Both the position numbers and the translations under genes were made by a program. Of a stretch of 46,682 nt of DNA, positions 24,681 through 31,977 are shown one piece after another (position 1 is the stretch's first letter; each line of letters begins with the position of its first letter). The stretch is from Glycomyces buryatensis (GTDB lineage: Bacteria > Actinomycetota > Actinomycetes > Mycobacteriales > Micromonosporaceae), in the NCBI RefSeq assembly GCF_004912275.1, contig NZ_STGY01000082.1, forward strand, positions 1 to 46,682, in the 5' to 3' direction. Under the pieces are notes generated by a model that was given only the letters and a program-made list of their open reading frames with translations, was not told the DNA's origin and searched no databases.

Positions 24681-26812
24681 ACACCCGAAGTTGGACCCTG
24701 CTGCGCCGCGACGGCGTCGCCCTGATCCTCTCCAATCCGAGCACGGGCCTGCCCTCAGTGATCCACTGGGGACGCGACCTCGGTCCTCTCGAGGCGTCCG
24801 ACCTGGCCGCGCTCGACCGCGCGGCCCTTCGCCAGACCGCACCGGGCACGCTCGACGCGGCCTGGCGGCTTCCCCTGGTGCCGCAGGACTCCGACGGCTG
24901 GTCGGGTCGACCGGGCCTGCTCGCCACCCGGGGCGGTCGGCCGCTCTATCCGCGCTGGAGCGCCCAGGTCGATGCGACCGGTGAGGCGGCGGCCGAGGTC
25001 GTGGCCGTCGATGAGACCGCCGGCCTGAAGCTGGTCGTGCGCTTGGAGATCGGCGCGGGCGGGCTGGTCCTGCTCGACCACGAGCTCCACAACACCGGCG
25101 GCGAAGCGGTGGAGGTCGCCTGGTTGGAGGCGACCCTGCCGGTGCCGAAGGCGGCCGACCACGTCACCACGTTCTCCGGCCGCTGGGCCCGCGAGAAGGC
25201 CCCCTTGACGACCCCGATGCCGCGCGGCACCACCATCCGCGAGTCCAGGCGTGGCCGCGGCGGACACGACGCCCCATGGGTCACCTTGGCCTCCAATGGA
25301 ACTCCGCGCAATCGCGGCGGCGACGTGTGGGCGGTGCACCTGGGCTGGAGCGCGGACGTGCGCCACCGCACCGACCGCGCCACCGAGCACGTCACCGCGC
25401 TCGGCGCGGGCGAGCTGGTGCGCCCCGGCGAGATCCGGCTGGCATCCGGCGAGTCCCACCGCACCCCGACGGCGTACTTCTCCTGGTCTGGAGCCGGTCT
25501 CGACGGCATCGCCGACCGCTTCCACACCTGGATGCGGGCCCGCCCGCACCACCCGGCCTCGCCGCGCCCGCTGGTGCTCAACACCTGGGAGGCGGTCTAC
25601 TTCGACCACGATCCCGCCCGAGTCTCCGAGCTCGCCCGCAAGGCGGCGGCCGTCGGCGTCGAGCGGTTCGTGCTGGACGACGGCTGGTTCCTCGGCCGCC
25701 GCGACGACCGGGTCGGCCTGGGCGACTGGGAGGTCGACGCCGCGGTGTGGCCGGACGGCCTCGAACCGCTGGCCGAGCTCGTCCACTCCCTCGGCATGCA
25801 GTTCGGGCTGTGGTTCGAACCCGAGATGGTCAACCTGGACTCCGACCTGGCACGCAGCCACCCGGACTGGCTCCTGGCCAACCCGGCCTCCGTGCCCTCC
25901 CCCGCGGAGCTGTCCTTCCGCACCCAGTACGTGCTGGACCTGGCCAATCCCGAAGCGTACGAGTACATCTGCAAGCAGATGTCCGCCCTGGTCGAGCGCC
26001 TTGGCATCGACTTCATCAAGTGGGACCACAATCGGGACCTGGTCGAGGCGGTCCACGACGGCGCCCCGGGCGTCCATGAGCAGACCCGCGCGGCCTACCG
26101 CCTGATCGAGCGGCTCAAGACCGACCACCCGGGCCTGGAGATCGAGTCCTGCTCCTCCGGCGGTGCCCGTACCGACCTGGGGATCCTCCAGTACACCGAC
26201 CGGGTGTGGGCCTCCGACTCCAACGACCCGGTCGAACGCCAGGAGATCCAGCGCTGGACCGAGCTGGTGCTCCCGCCGGAGCTCATCGGCGCGCACGTCG
26301 GCCCCTCCCCCGCCCACTCGACTGGGCGGGCCACATCGCTGCCGTACCGCATCGCGACCTCGCTGCAGGGCTCGGCCGGATTCGAGTGGGACATCCTGTC
26401 CTGCGACGAGGAGGAGACCGAGCGGATCACGGGCTTCGGTTCCCTGTACAAGGAACTGCGGTCGCTGCTGCACACCGGCAGCGTCGTCCACCTCGACTCG
26501 TGCGACCCGGCGCTGCGCGTGCGGGGCGTCGTGGCGCCCGACCGTTCGGAGGCGGTGTTCACCGTCGCCACGGTGGCCTCGCTGGAGGAGGCGCAGGCCG
26601 AGCGGCTGTGCCTCGACGGCCTGGACCCCGACCGCCGCTACCACGTCACGGTGCGAAGCGAGATCGGCGACGCCAAGTGGGGCTGGACGACCCCGGCCTG
26701 GCTCGGTGGCGAACCGGTCGAGCTCCCCGGCCGCGTCCTCGCCGAGGTCGGCCTGCAACTGCCGGGGCTGTGGCCGGTGCAGGCGCTGGTGCTGCACCTG
26801 ACCGCCGCCTGA
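24677..26812 (+). CDS. GH36 alpha-galactosidase (second)
   Basis: A 711-aa cytoplasmic enzyme of the classic bacterial GH36 type. WEAVYFDHD and FVLDDGWFLGRRDD introduce the TIM barrel, WFEPEMVN is fully conserved, nucleophile D450 lies in FIKWDHNRD, and acid/base D514 in VWASDSNDP. SCSSGGARTDLGIL and HVGPSPAHSTGR are further family strings, and a C-terminal beta domain ends the protein. It hydrolyses terminal alpha-galactosides such as melibiose, raffinose or galactomannan side chains. The start overlaps the ROK stop (ATGA), so regulator and enzyme are co-translated. Confidence 0.95.
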   Translation: MNTRSWTLLRRDGVALILSNPSTGLPSVIHWGRDLGPLEASDLAALDRAALRQTAPGTLDAAWRLPLVPQDSDGWSGRPGLLATRGGRPLYPRWSAQVDATGEAAAEVVAVDETAGLKLVVRLEIGAGGLVLLDHELHNTGGEAVEVAWLEATLPVPKAADHVTTFSGRWAREKAPLTTPMPRGTTIRESRRGRGGHDAPWVTLASNGTPRNRGGDVWAVHLGWSADVRHRTDRATEHVTALGAGELVRPGEIRLASGESHRTPTAYFSWSGAGLDGIADRFHTWMRARPHHPASPRPLVLNTWEAVYFDHDPARVSELARKAAAVGVERFVLDDGWFLGRRDDRVGLGDWEVDAAVWPDGLEPLAELVHSLGMQFGLWFEPEMVNLDSDLARSHPDWLLANPASVPSPAELSFRTQYVLDLANPEAYEYICKQMSALVERLGIDFIKWDHNRDLVEAVHDGAPGVHEQTRAAYRLIERLKTDHPGLEIESCSSGGARTDLGILQYTDRVWASDSNDPVERQEIQRWTELVLPPELIGAHVGPSPAHSTGRATSLPYRIATSLQGSAGFEWDILSCDEEETERITGFGSLYKELRSLLHTGSVVHLDSCDPALRVRGVVAPDRSEAVFTVATVASLEEAQAERLCLDGLDPDRRYHVTVRSEIGDAKWGWTTPAWLGGEPVELPGRVLAEVGLQLPGLWPVQALVLHLTAA

Positions 26813-26830
26813 CGAATCCGAATGCGGGCC

Positions 26831-26868
26831 GGGCCCGGGGCGAGCATGCGTCCCCGGGTCCGTCCCTT
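26831..26868 (+). terminator. Terminator after GH36 gene
   Basis: GGGCCCGGGG (26831-26840) pairs with CCCCGGGTCC (26852-26861) across an 11-nt loop, followed by a short T-run (ccctttc). Confidence 0.65.
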
Positions 26869-26953
26869 TCGCTGTCCTGCGCCAGGGACGCCTCAAGTAT
26901 TGTGGCCTGTATCGCCTGGTACACGAGGTGACCACCCAGCTACGGAGGCCCCA

Positions 26954-28162
26954 TTGAGAGCGTTCGGTTCGGACACTCGCCTGCCCACTTTGGCCATCGT
27001 GCTCGACCTGATCCGCGAGAAGGGGACCATCAGCCGGGTGGAACTGGCCGAGGCGACCGGCCTGACGCAGGCCACCATGACGCACGCCGTCCGCAAGCTC
27101 GTCGCGCTCGGCTTCGTCCACGAGGTCGGCACCGCCCCCACCAGCCGCGGCACCCCGCGCAGGCTCCTCGGCCTGCGGCCCGACGCCTGCTACATGGCCG
27201 GCATCCAGTACGACCGGTACTCGGCCTTCGGCGTCATCGTGAACCTCGCCGGTCACATTGTGGCGCAACGGGAGATGCCCGGACCCGGGGAGCGCGAACC
27301 GGGCCTGCTCATCGCCGAGTTCGCCGAGCACCTGGAGGCCCTGCTGAAGTCCGCGGGCATCGACCGCTCGGACGTGCTCGGCCTCGGCCTGGCCACGTAC
27401 GGCCCGCAGGACCGCGAGGCGGGAGTCCTGCTCACGCCGCAGCCGACCCCGGCCTGGCAGCGGTTCCCGCTCGCCGAGACGCTCTCGAAGGCGACGGGGC
27501 TGCCGGTCGCGATCGAGAACGACGCCACCGCCGCCGGGATCGGCGTGCGGACCTTCGGCGGCGCGCCCTCGAGCTTCGCCGTCGTCTTCATGGCCGGCGG
27601 CATCGGATCCGGCGTCATCCTCGACGGGCACCCGTACCGGGGCGCGACCTCGAACGGCGTCGAACTCGGCCACATCTCCGTCGACGCCCTCGGGGAGCGG
27701 TGCGGCTGCGGCAACCGCGGCTGTCTCGACACCCTCGCCGGCCCGATCTCGGTCACCGAACGGGCCCTGCGCGATCCGGCGCTGACCGAACGGCTCGGTC
27801 TCGGCAAGGACCCGCTCGCCGACTTCTCCACCATCGGCCGCGCCGCCGCCTCCGGCGACCCGGACGCGGCCGAGCTCATCGAGATGTCGACGCAGATGCT
27901 CGCGGTCGCGACCGTGACGCTGGTGAACCTCTTCGACGTCCGCGGCGTCGTGCTCGCCGGGAACGCCTTCACCGAGGTCGGCCCCCTCTACCGGGACGTC
28001 ATCCAGGACGTGCTGGACCGGTCGGTGTTCATGCGCCACGTCCACAGCGTCAAGGCCGAACTGGCCGACAATGTCTCCCAGGCCGCCGCGGTCGGCGCCG
28101 CGGTCGTGGTGCTGCGCAACGTCCTCGAATCGCCCGACCTCGGCGGCCTGGCTGCCGCCTGA
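26954..28162 (+). CDS. ROK family transcriptional regulator (second paralogue)
   Basis: A 402-aa ROK repressor, clearly paralogous to the one at 23424-24680: both share GPQDRE-GVLL, ETLSK--GLPV and ENDATAA strings at equivalent places. Helix-turn-helix at about residues 20-60 (GLTQATMTHAVRKL). Cysteines CGCGNRGC are retained, again without the usual following Glu. A TTG start (26954-26956) is chosen because GGAGG lies 5 nt upstream; the frame is open further left but lacks another good site. It is separated from the GH36 gene by a terminator, so it has its own promoter. Ligand unknown, perhaps overlapping with its paralogue. Confidence 0.88.
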   Translation: MRAFGSDTRLPTLAIVLDLIREKGTISRVELAEATGLTQATMTHAVRKLVALGFVHEVGTAPTSRGTPRRLLGLRPDACYMAGIQYDRYSAFGVIVNLAGHIVAQREMPGPGEREPGLLIAEFAEHLEALLKSAGIDRSDVLGLGLATYGPQDREAGVLLTPQPTPAWQRFPLAETLSKATGLPVAIENDATAAGIGVRTFGGAPSSFAVVFMAGGIGSGVILDGHPYRGATSNGVELGHISVDALGERCGCGNRGCLDTLAGPISVTERALRDPALTERLGLGKDPLADFSTIGRAAASGDPDAAELIEMSTQMLAVATVTLVNLFDVRGVVLAGNAFTEVGPLYRDVIQDVLDRSVFMRHVHSVKAELADNVSQAAAVGAAVVVLRNVLESPDLGGLAAA

Positions 28163-28168
28163 GACGGC

Positions 28169-28203
28169 GCCGGCGCGGCGACCGAGGTCGCCGCGCCGGC
28201 CTT
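28169..28203 (+). terminator. Terminator after second ROK gene
   Basis: A perfect 15-bp inverted repeat (28169-28183 with 28186-28200), beginning gccggcgcggcgacc and closed by a GA turn, followed by cttctt. It lies 6 bp after the stop. Confidence 0.8.
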
Positions 28204-28238
28204 CTTCATCCGTTTCCCAGAGGGACCTTGAACACCGC

Positions 28239-29207
28239 CTAGCTGCAGGAGACCGACGGCCAGTTCCAGTTGCCGTTGGCCTGGATCGTGAGTCCGAAGT
28301 TATTGCCGTTGCCGTTGGGCGTAGCGACCATCTGCTGCGCAGAGGGCCAGGTGGCGTTGCAGTTCCAGGTGGCGATGACCTTCGCCGGCGAAGGCACGTT
28401 CAGCACCGTCCGCCAGTCGCTCTTGCCCGAGACCGAGACGTTGAGGTTGTACCGGTCGCTCCACTGCTGGCCGGCCGACAGCGTCGCGGCGCAGGAACCG
28501 CCGCCTCCACCGCCGCCGCCGGTGCTGCCGACCGTGATATTCGAGTTGCCGCTCGACTGGTAGCCCTCCGTCGCCATGATCATGTAGTAGTTGAAGGACC
28601 CCAGGTTCATGCCCGCGCGGGCCCAGGCGTCGAAGTGGGTGCCGGTGTTGATGGTGCCGCTGGAGCGCTTGGACTGCCGGACGCTCCAGAACTGCGGGAA
28701 CGTCTTGGTGCCCTCGACGGACGGCTGGTTGTACCGCATCGTCTGGTACATGTCGTACGTGCCGCCGTCGTTGACCGTTCCCTTGTAGTCGCCGGTGGGC
28801 TTGTAGGAGCCGTAGCTCTCCACGATGTAGTACTCCACCAACGGGTTCGACGTCCACCCGTACAGGCACAGGTACCCGTTGCCGGAGGGGTTGAAGCTGC
28901 CGGAGTAGGCCACGGCCCGGCGGCTGCCGTTGGCCCAGCCCTTGCCGCAGACGAAGTTGCCGGTGTTGCTCCACTGGGTGCTGTACTGGCCGCCGTCGCC
29001 CATGCTCATGGACACCGACCCGGGGGCGTCGGTCCAGAACGAGAAGTAGTAGCCGTTGTTCGTGCCGGTCTGGTTCGAGTTGACGACGGTGGCGGCGCCC
29101 GCGGTACCGGGCATCAGGATGCCGGAGGCACCGAGCGCCAGGGCGCCGGCCCCGCCGAGCAGGAGGCTCCTGCGGCCAAAGGGGTTGCGAGAAGGGTTAT
29201 CGACCAT
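28239..29207 (-). CDS. Secreted GH11 endo-1,4-beta-xylanase with CBM2
   Basis: A 322-aa secreted enzyme. The N-terminus has twin arginines ([10 protein letters not shown]) with a hydrophobic stretch and AGA cleavage region near 36-40, indicating Tat export. The GH11 beta-jelly roll covers about 41-225, with nucleophile E125 in [10 protein letters not shown] and acid/base E214 in [11 protein letters not shown] glycine linker at 230-237 leads to a C-terminal carbohydrate-binding module of about 85 residues, bounded by Cys239 and Cys321 and rich in Trp, matching CBM2. It cuts xylan outside the cell. It has its own promoter upstream (29305-29334) with palindromic sites, so it is controlled apart from its neighbours. 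Confidence 0.95.
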   Translation of the reverse strand: MVDNPSRNPFGRRSLLLGGAGALALGASGILMPGTAGAATVVNSNQTGTNNGYYFSFWTDAPGSVSMSMGDGGQYSTQWSNTGNFVCGKGWANGSRRAVAYSGSFNPSGNGYLCLYGWTSNPLVEYYIVESYGSYKPTGDYKGTVNDGGTYDMYQTMRYNQPSVEGTKTFPQFWSVRQSKRSSGTINTGTHFDAWARAGMNLGSFNYYMIMATEGYQSSGNSNITVGSTGGGGGGGGSCAATLSAGQQWSDRYNLNVSVSGKSDWRTVLNVPSPAKVIATWNCNATWPSAQQMVATPNGNGNNFGLTIQANGNWNWPSVSCS

Positions 29208-29293
29208 GTCGCTTGCTTCCTCTTGATGAGGTGAGGGGTTACAGGTGGTATGGATCGCGCAGGGCGGTCCAGGCCGACATTCATAGATGAGTG

Positions 29294-29351
29294 TCGATTT
29301 ATCGAGTATGGACCGTCGCCCCGCAATACGTCAATAACTTCCGGAAATTAT
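29294..29351 (-). promoter_or_regulatory. Xylanase promoter with two palindromes
   Basis: Minus-strand -35 TTGACG (29329-29334) and -10 CATACT (29305-29310), spacer 18 bp. TCGAT-AA-ATCGA (29294-29305) lies at the expected start of transcription. Just upstream of -35 is ATAACTTCCGGAAATTAT (29334-29351), an 18-bp palindrome with one mismatched pair. Confidence 0.55.
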
Positions 29352-29434
29352 CGGAGATGTATTGAAGTTCATCGCTCCGTGATCGGCCGATCGCCCTCTG
29401 AACGGGAACGGAGCCCGGGCATCGAAATCGCATA

Positions 29435-29512
29435 CAAGCGGTTGCACCAGAACCCTTGACACGATGAAAACCCTTGCCATATGGTCGATTTGTCTATTCA
29501 CATTTGTGAATA
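29435..29512 (+). promoter_or_regulatory. Pectate lyase (PL9) promoter and operator
   Basis: TTGACA (29456-29461), 18-bp spacer, TATGGT (29480-29485). A site CAAGCGGTTGCA (29435-29446) lies upstream of -35. The palindrome TATTCACA-TT-TGTGAATA (29495-29512), with perfect 8-bp arms, sits at about the transcription start, a place fit for a repressor. Confidence 0.7.
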
Positions 29513-29538
29513 TTCCGACAAACCAGGGAAGGGACGAC

Positions 29539-30774
29539 ATGTCTCGGAAAAGAAGCGTTAGGGCGGCCATCGCGGTCAGCTCAGCGGGCCTGCTCGCCGC
29601 CTCGGCGACCATGTTCGCCATGACATCGGCCAACGCCGAGACCGATGAGGCGGCCGCCCCGGACACGGCCGCACAACAGGTCGAGGGCGCGATCTACGTG
29701 GCCCCGAACGGCGCCGACGGCGCGGCCGGGACCGAAGAGGACCCGACCACACTCGCCACGGCGCTCACCGGCGTCGAACCCGGCGGGACGATCTACATGC
29801 GCGACGGCCAGTACGACTACTCGGAGACGGTCTACATCGAACCAGGCAACGACGGCAGCGAGGGCGCCCTCAAGACCCTGTCCGCCTACCCCGGCGAGAC
29901 ACCGGTGCTGAACTTCTCGGCGCAGACCGAGGACTCCGCCAACCGCGGGATCGCCATGGGCGGCGACTGGTGGCACTTCTACGGCCTCATCGTCGAGCAC
30001 GCGGGCGACAATGGCATCCTCTTGGGCGGCAACGACAACATCATCGAGCGGGTGGTGACGCGCCTCAACCGCGACACCGGCCTGCAGCTGTCGCGCTACA
30101 CCGCCGACGCCCCCGAGGAGACGTGGCCGAAGAACAACCTCGTCCTGTCCTCGGAGTCGCACGACAATGTCGACTCCTCGCCGTCGGAGTCGCACGACAA
30201 TGTCGACTCCGACGGCGAGGACGCCGACGGCTTCGCCGCGAAGCTGACCTCCGGCGAGGGCAACGTCTTCCGCAATACCGTGGCCCACAACAATATCGAT
30301 GACGGCTGGGACCTGTACACCAAGGACGACACCGGCCCCATCGGCACCGTCACCATCGAGAACTCGCTGGCGTACGAGAACGGCACGCTCTCGGACGGCT
30401 CGCAGGCCGGCAACGGCGACCGCAACGGCTACAAGCTCGGCGGCGAGGACATCGCCGTCGACCACACCATCACCGACAGCTATGCGGTCAACAACGGCAA
30501 GCACGGCATCACCTACAACTCCAATCCCGGCTCGATGACGGTCGACGGCAACGTCTCGATCGGGAACGCCGAGCGCAACTTCAACTTCGACGCGGGCTCC
30601 TCGACGTTCACGAACAACACCTCCTGCGACAGCGGAGACGACGACCGGATCATCGGCAACGCCGACGACTCCAACCAGTTCTACGAGGGCTCCAACGGCT
30701 CTCGCTGCGCCGACTACGCCGGCGAAATGGCCTGGTCCTTCACCGAGGACGGCACCCTCGAAGTCACCTTCTAG
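29539..30774 (+). CDS. Secreted PL9 pectate lyase
   Basis: A 411-aa exported enzyme; signal peptide at residues 1-33 (RKRSVRAAIAV start, ANA cleavage). It folds as a right-handed parallel beta-helix. YVAPNGADGAAGTEEDPTTL and the GGTIYMRDGQY segment are typical of PL9. The calcium-binding loop is EDADGFAAKL (about 227-236), and the catalytic lysine is probably K299 in NGYKLGGED. An 11-residue repeat, SESHDNVDSSP then SESHDNVDSDG (205-226), coded by a 33-bp duplication, stands directly before the calcium loop; PL9 proteins normally have one copy. The ATG at 29539 has AAGGGA upstream. It cleaves polygalacturonate by beta-elimination. Confidence 0.9.
   Translation: MSRKRSVRAAIAVSSAGLLAASATMFAMTSANAETDEAAAPDTAAQQVEGAIYVAPNGADGAAGTEEDPTTLATALTGVEPGGTIYMRDGQYDYSETVYIEPGNDGSEGALKTLSAYPGETPVLNFSAQTEDSANRGIAMGGDWWHFYGLIVEHAGDNGILLGGNDNIIERVVTRLNRDTGLQLSRYTADAPEETWPKNNLVLSSESHDNVDSSPSESHDNVDSDGEDADGFAAKLTSGEGNVFRNTVAHNNIDDGWDLYTKDDTGPIGTVTIENSLAYENGTLSDGSQAGNGDRNGYKLGGEDIAVDHTITDSYAVNNGKHGITYNSNPGSMTVDGNVSIGNAERNFNFDAGSSTFTNNTSCDSGDDDRIIGNADDSNQFYEGSNGSRCADYAGEMAWSFTEDGTLEVTF
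30151..30210 (+). repeat. 33-bp-period in-frame duplication within PL9 gene
   Basis: 27 identical bases at 30151-30177 and 30184-30210. The second copy with its flanks forms a perfect 12-bp inverted repeat (ccgtcggagtcg at 30181-30192 with cgactccgacgg at 30204-30215). Replication slippage at a hairpin is a likely origin; a sequencing or assembly artefact is possible. Confidence 0.9.
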
Positions 30775-30799
30775 GGCGGCCGCCGCTCCACTCGCACCC

Positions 30800-30840
30800 G
30801 CCGCCCCCGGCCTTCTGGCCGGGGGCGGCCTCGTTCTCGT
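30800..30840 (+). terminator. Terminator after PL9 gene
   Basis: CCGCCCCCGGCC (30801-30812), loop TTCT, GGCCGGGGGCGG (30817-30828), then a T-rich tail tcgttctcgtt. Confidence 0.9.
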
Positions 30841-30865
30841 TCCGGGCAATCCGGGCGTCCATACC

Positions 30866-30894
30866 TTGTGTATCGATTTAGTTCGATATATTCT
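30866..30894 (+). promoter_or_regulatory. Esterase promoter with spacer palindrome
   Basis: TTGTGT (30866-30871) and TATTCT (30889-30894) are 17 bp apart. The spacer contains TATCGA-N6-TCGATA (30871-30888), perfect 6-bp arms, a likely operator. Confidence 0.6.
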
Positions 30895-30943
30895 GATCCG
30901 ACCCTCACTATGGAACGCTCCCATCGATCGGATCGGAACTCCT

Positions 30944-31933
30944 ATGCTGACACTCTCCAGACCAGACCTACGCCGGGTGCTCGCCGCGGCGGCCGCGGCC
31001 GTGTTCGTCATCGCCGGTGCGTTCATCGCCTTCGCGATGCCGGACCGGGCCGACGCCGAGGCGAATGCCGCCACCGTGGCGCAGCAGGTGCCGACCGGCG
31101 AACTCACCGAGGTCACCGACTTCGGCGAGAATCCCTCGAACATCCAGATGTACATATACGTGCCCGAGAATGTCGCGCCGAACCCGGCAATCGTCGTCGG
31201 CGTCCACTGGTGCACCGGTTCCGGTCCGGACTTCTTCAACGGCACCGAGTACCGGTACCTGGCCGACGAGCTCGGCTTCATCGTCGTCTACCCCTCGGTC
31301 ACCCGCGAGAGCAAGTGCTGGGACGTCGCCTCCCCCGAGGCGCTGACCCGCGACGGCGGCTCCGACCCGGTCGGCATCAAGTCGATGGTGGACTGGACGG
31401 TCGAGAACTACGACGCCGACACCGAGCGCATCTTCGCCACCGGCGCCTCCTCCGGCGGCATGATGACCAACGTCCTGCTCGCCAACTACCCCGACGTCTT
31501 CGAAGCCGGGGCGGCCTTCGCCGGCGTCCCGTACACCTGCTTCGCGACCGACAACGGCTCGGAGTGGAACAACGACTGCTCATCGGGGAACATCGACCGC
31601 ACGCCCGAGGAGTGGGGCGACGCGGTGCGCGCCAACAATCCCGACTACACCGGTCCGTGGCCGCGCATGCAGACCTGGCACGGCACCCAGGACACGGTCC
31701 TGGCCTACCCGAACTTCAACGAGCAGATCGAGCAGTGGACGAACGTGCACGGCTTCACCCAGACTCCCGAGAACACCGATTACCCGCAGGAGGGCTGGAC
31801 CCGGACCTTCTACGGCGACGCCGAGGAATACGGGGTGGTCGAGGCGATCAGCGTCGAGACCGACCACAATGTACTCACGGCCGGCATGGCCGACTACGTG
31901 ATGGAGTTCTTCGGGCTCACCGGCGCCGAATAG
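30944..31933 (+). CDS. Secreted CE1/PHB depolymerase-like esterase (acetylxylan or feruloyl esterase)
   Basis: A 329-aa exported alpha/beta hydrolase. The signal segment is about residues 10-38 (RRVLAAAAAAVFVIAGAFIAF), with likely cleavage at ADA/EA. The nucleophile elbow GASSG has S169, an Asp follows WHGTQ (D250), and the His is H308 in ETDHN, the usual order. Segments VVYPSVT and CWDV are typical of the family that includes acetylxylan and feruloyl esterases. Next to the xylanase and pectinase genes, de-esterification of xylan or pectin side groups is likely; polyhydroxybutyrate hydrolysis is a less likely alternative. The ATG at 30944 is preferred because an upstream in-frame ATG would overlap the -35 region. 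It has its own promoter. Confidence 0.85.
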   Translation: MLTLSRPDLRRVLAAAAAAVFVIAGAFIAFAMPDRADAEANAATVAQQVPTGELTEVTDFGENPSNIQMYIYVPENVAPNPAIVVGVHWCTGSGPDFFNGTEYRYLADELGFIVVYPSVTRESKCWDVASPEALTRDGGSDPVGIKSMVDWTVENYDADTERIFATGASSGGMMTNVLLANYPDVFEAGAAFAGVPYTCFATDNGSEWNNDCSSGNIDRTPEEWGDAVRANNPDYTGPWPRMQTWHGTQDTVLAYPNFNEQIEQWTNVHGFTQTPENTDYPQEGWTRTFYGDAEEYGVVEAISVETDHNVLTAGMADYVMEFFGLTGAE

Positions 31934-31949
31934 CACCAGATCATGCGGT

Positions 31950-31977
31950 GGCCCGGCCGGATTCGGCCGGGCCGCTT
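31950..31977. terminator. Bidirectional terminator between esterase and lipoprotein genes
   Basis: GGCCCGGCCG (31950-31959), loop GATT, CGGCCGGGCC (31964-31973). The two genes converge here. Confidence 0.75.

Larger units (their letters stand above)
29208..29538. promoter_or_regulatory. Divergent control region between xylanase and pectate lyase genes
   Basis: A 331-bp region with no gene. It holds the xylanase promoter and its palindromes (29294-29351) and the pectate lyase promoter with its upstream site and operator (29435-29512). An ATG at 29464 in frame with the lyase lies between -35 and -10 and cannot be the start. The stretch 29352-29434 shows nothing specific. Confidence 0.75.

Noticed and set aside
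24755..28045. 1096-residue open frame on the minus strand
   Set aside because: Antisense to the GH36 and ROK genes, with no domain and it would run through two terminators.
29464..29538. Earlier ATG for the PL9 lyase
   Set aside because: It would lie between the -35 and -10 elements and place a second hydrophobic stretch before a normal signal peptide.
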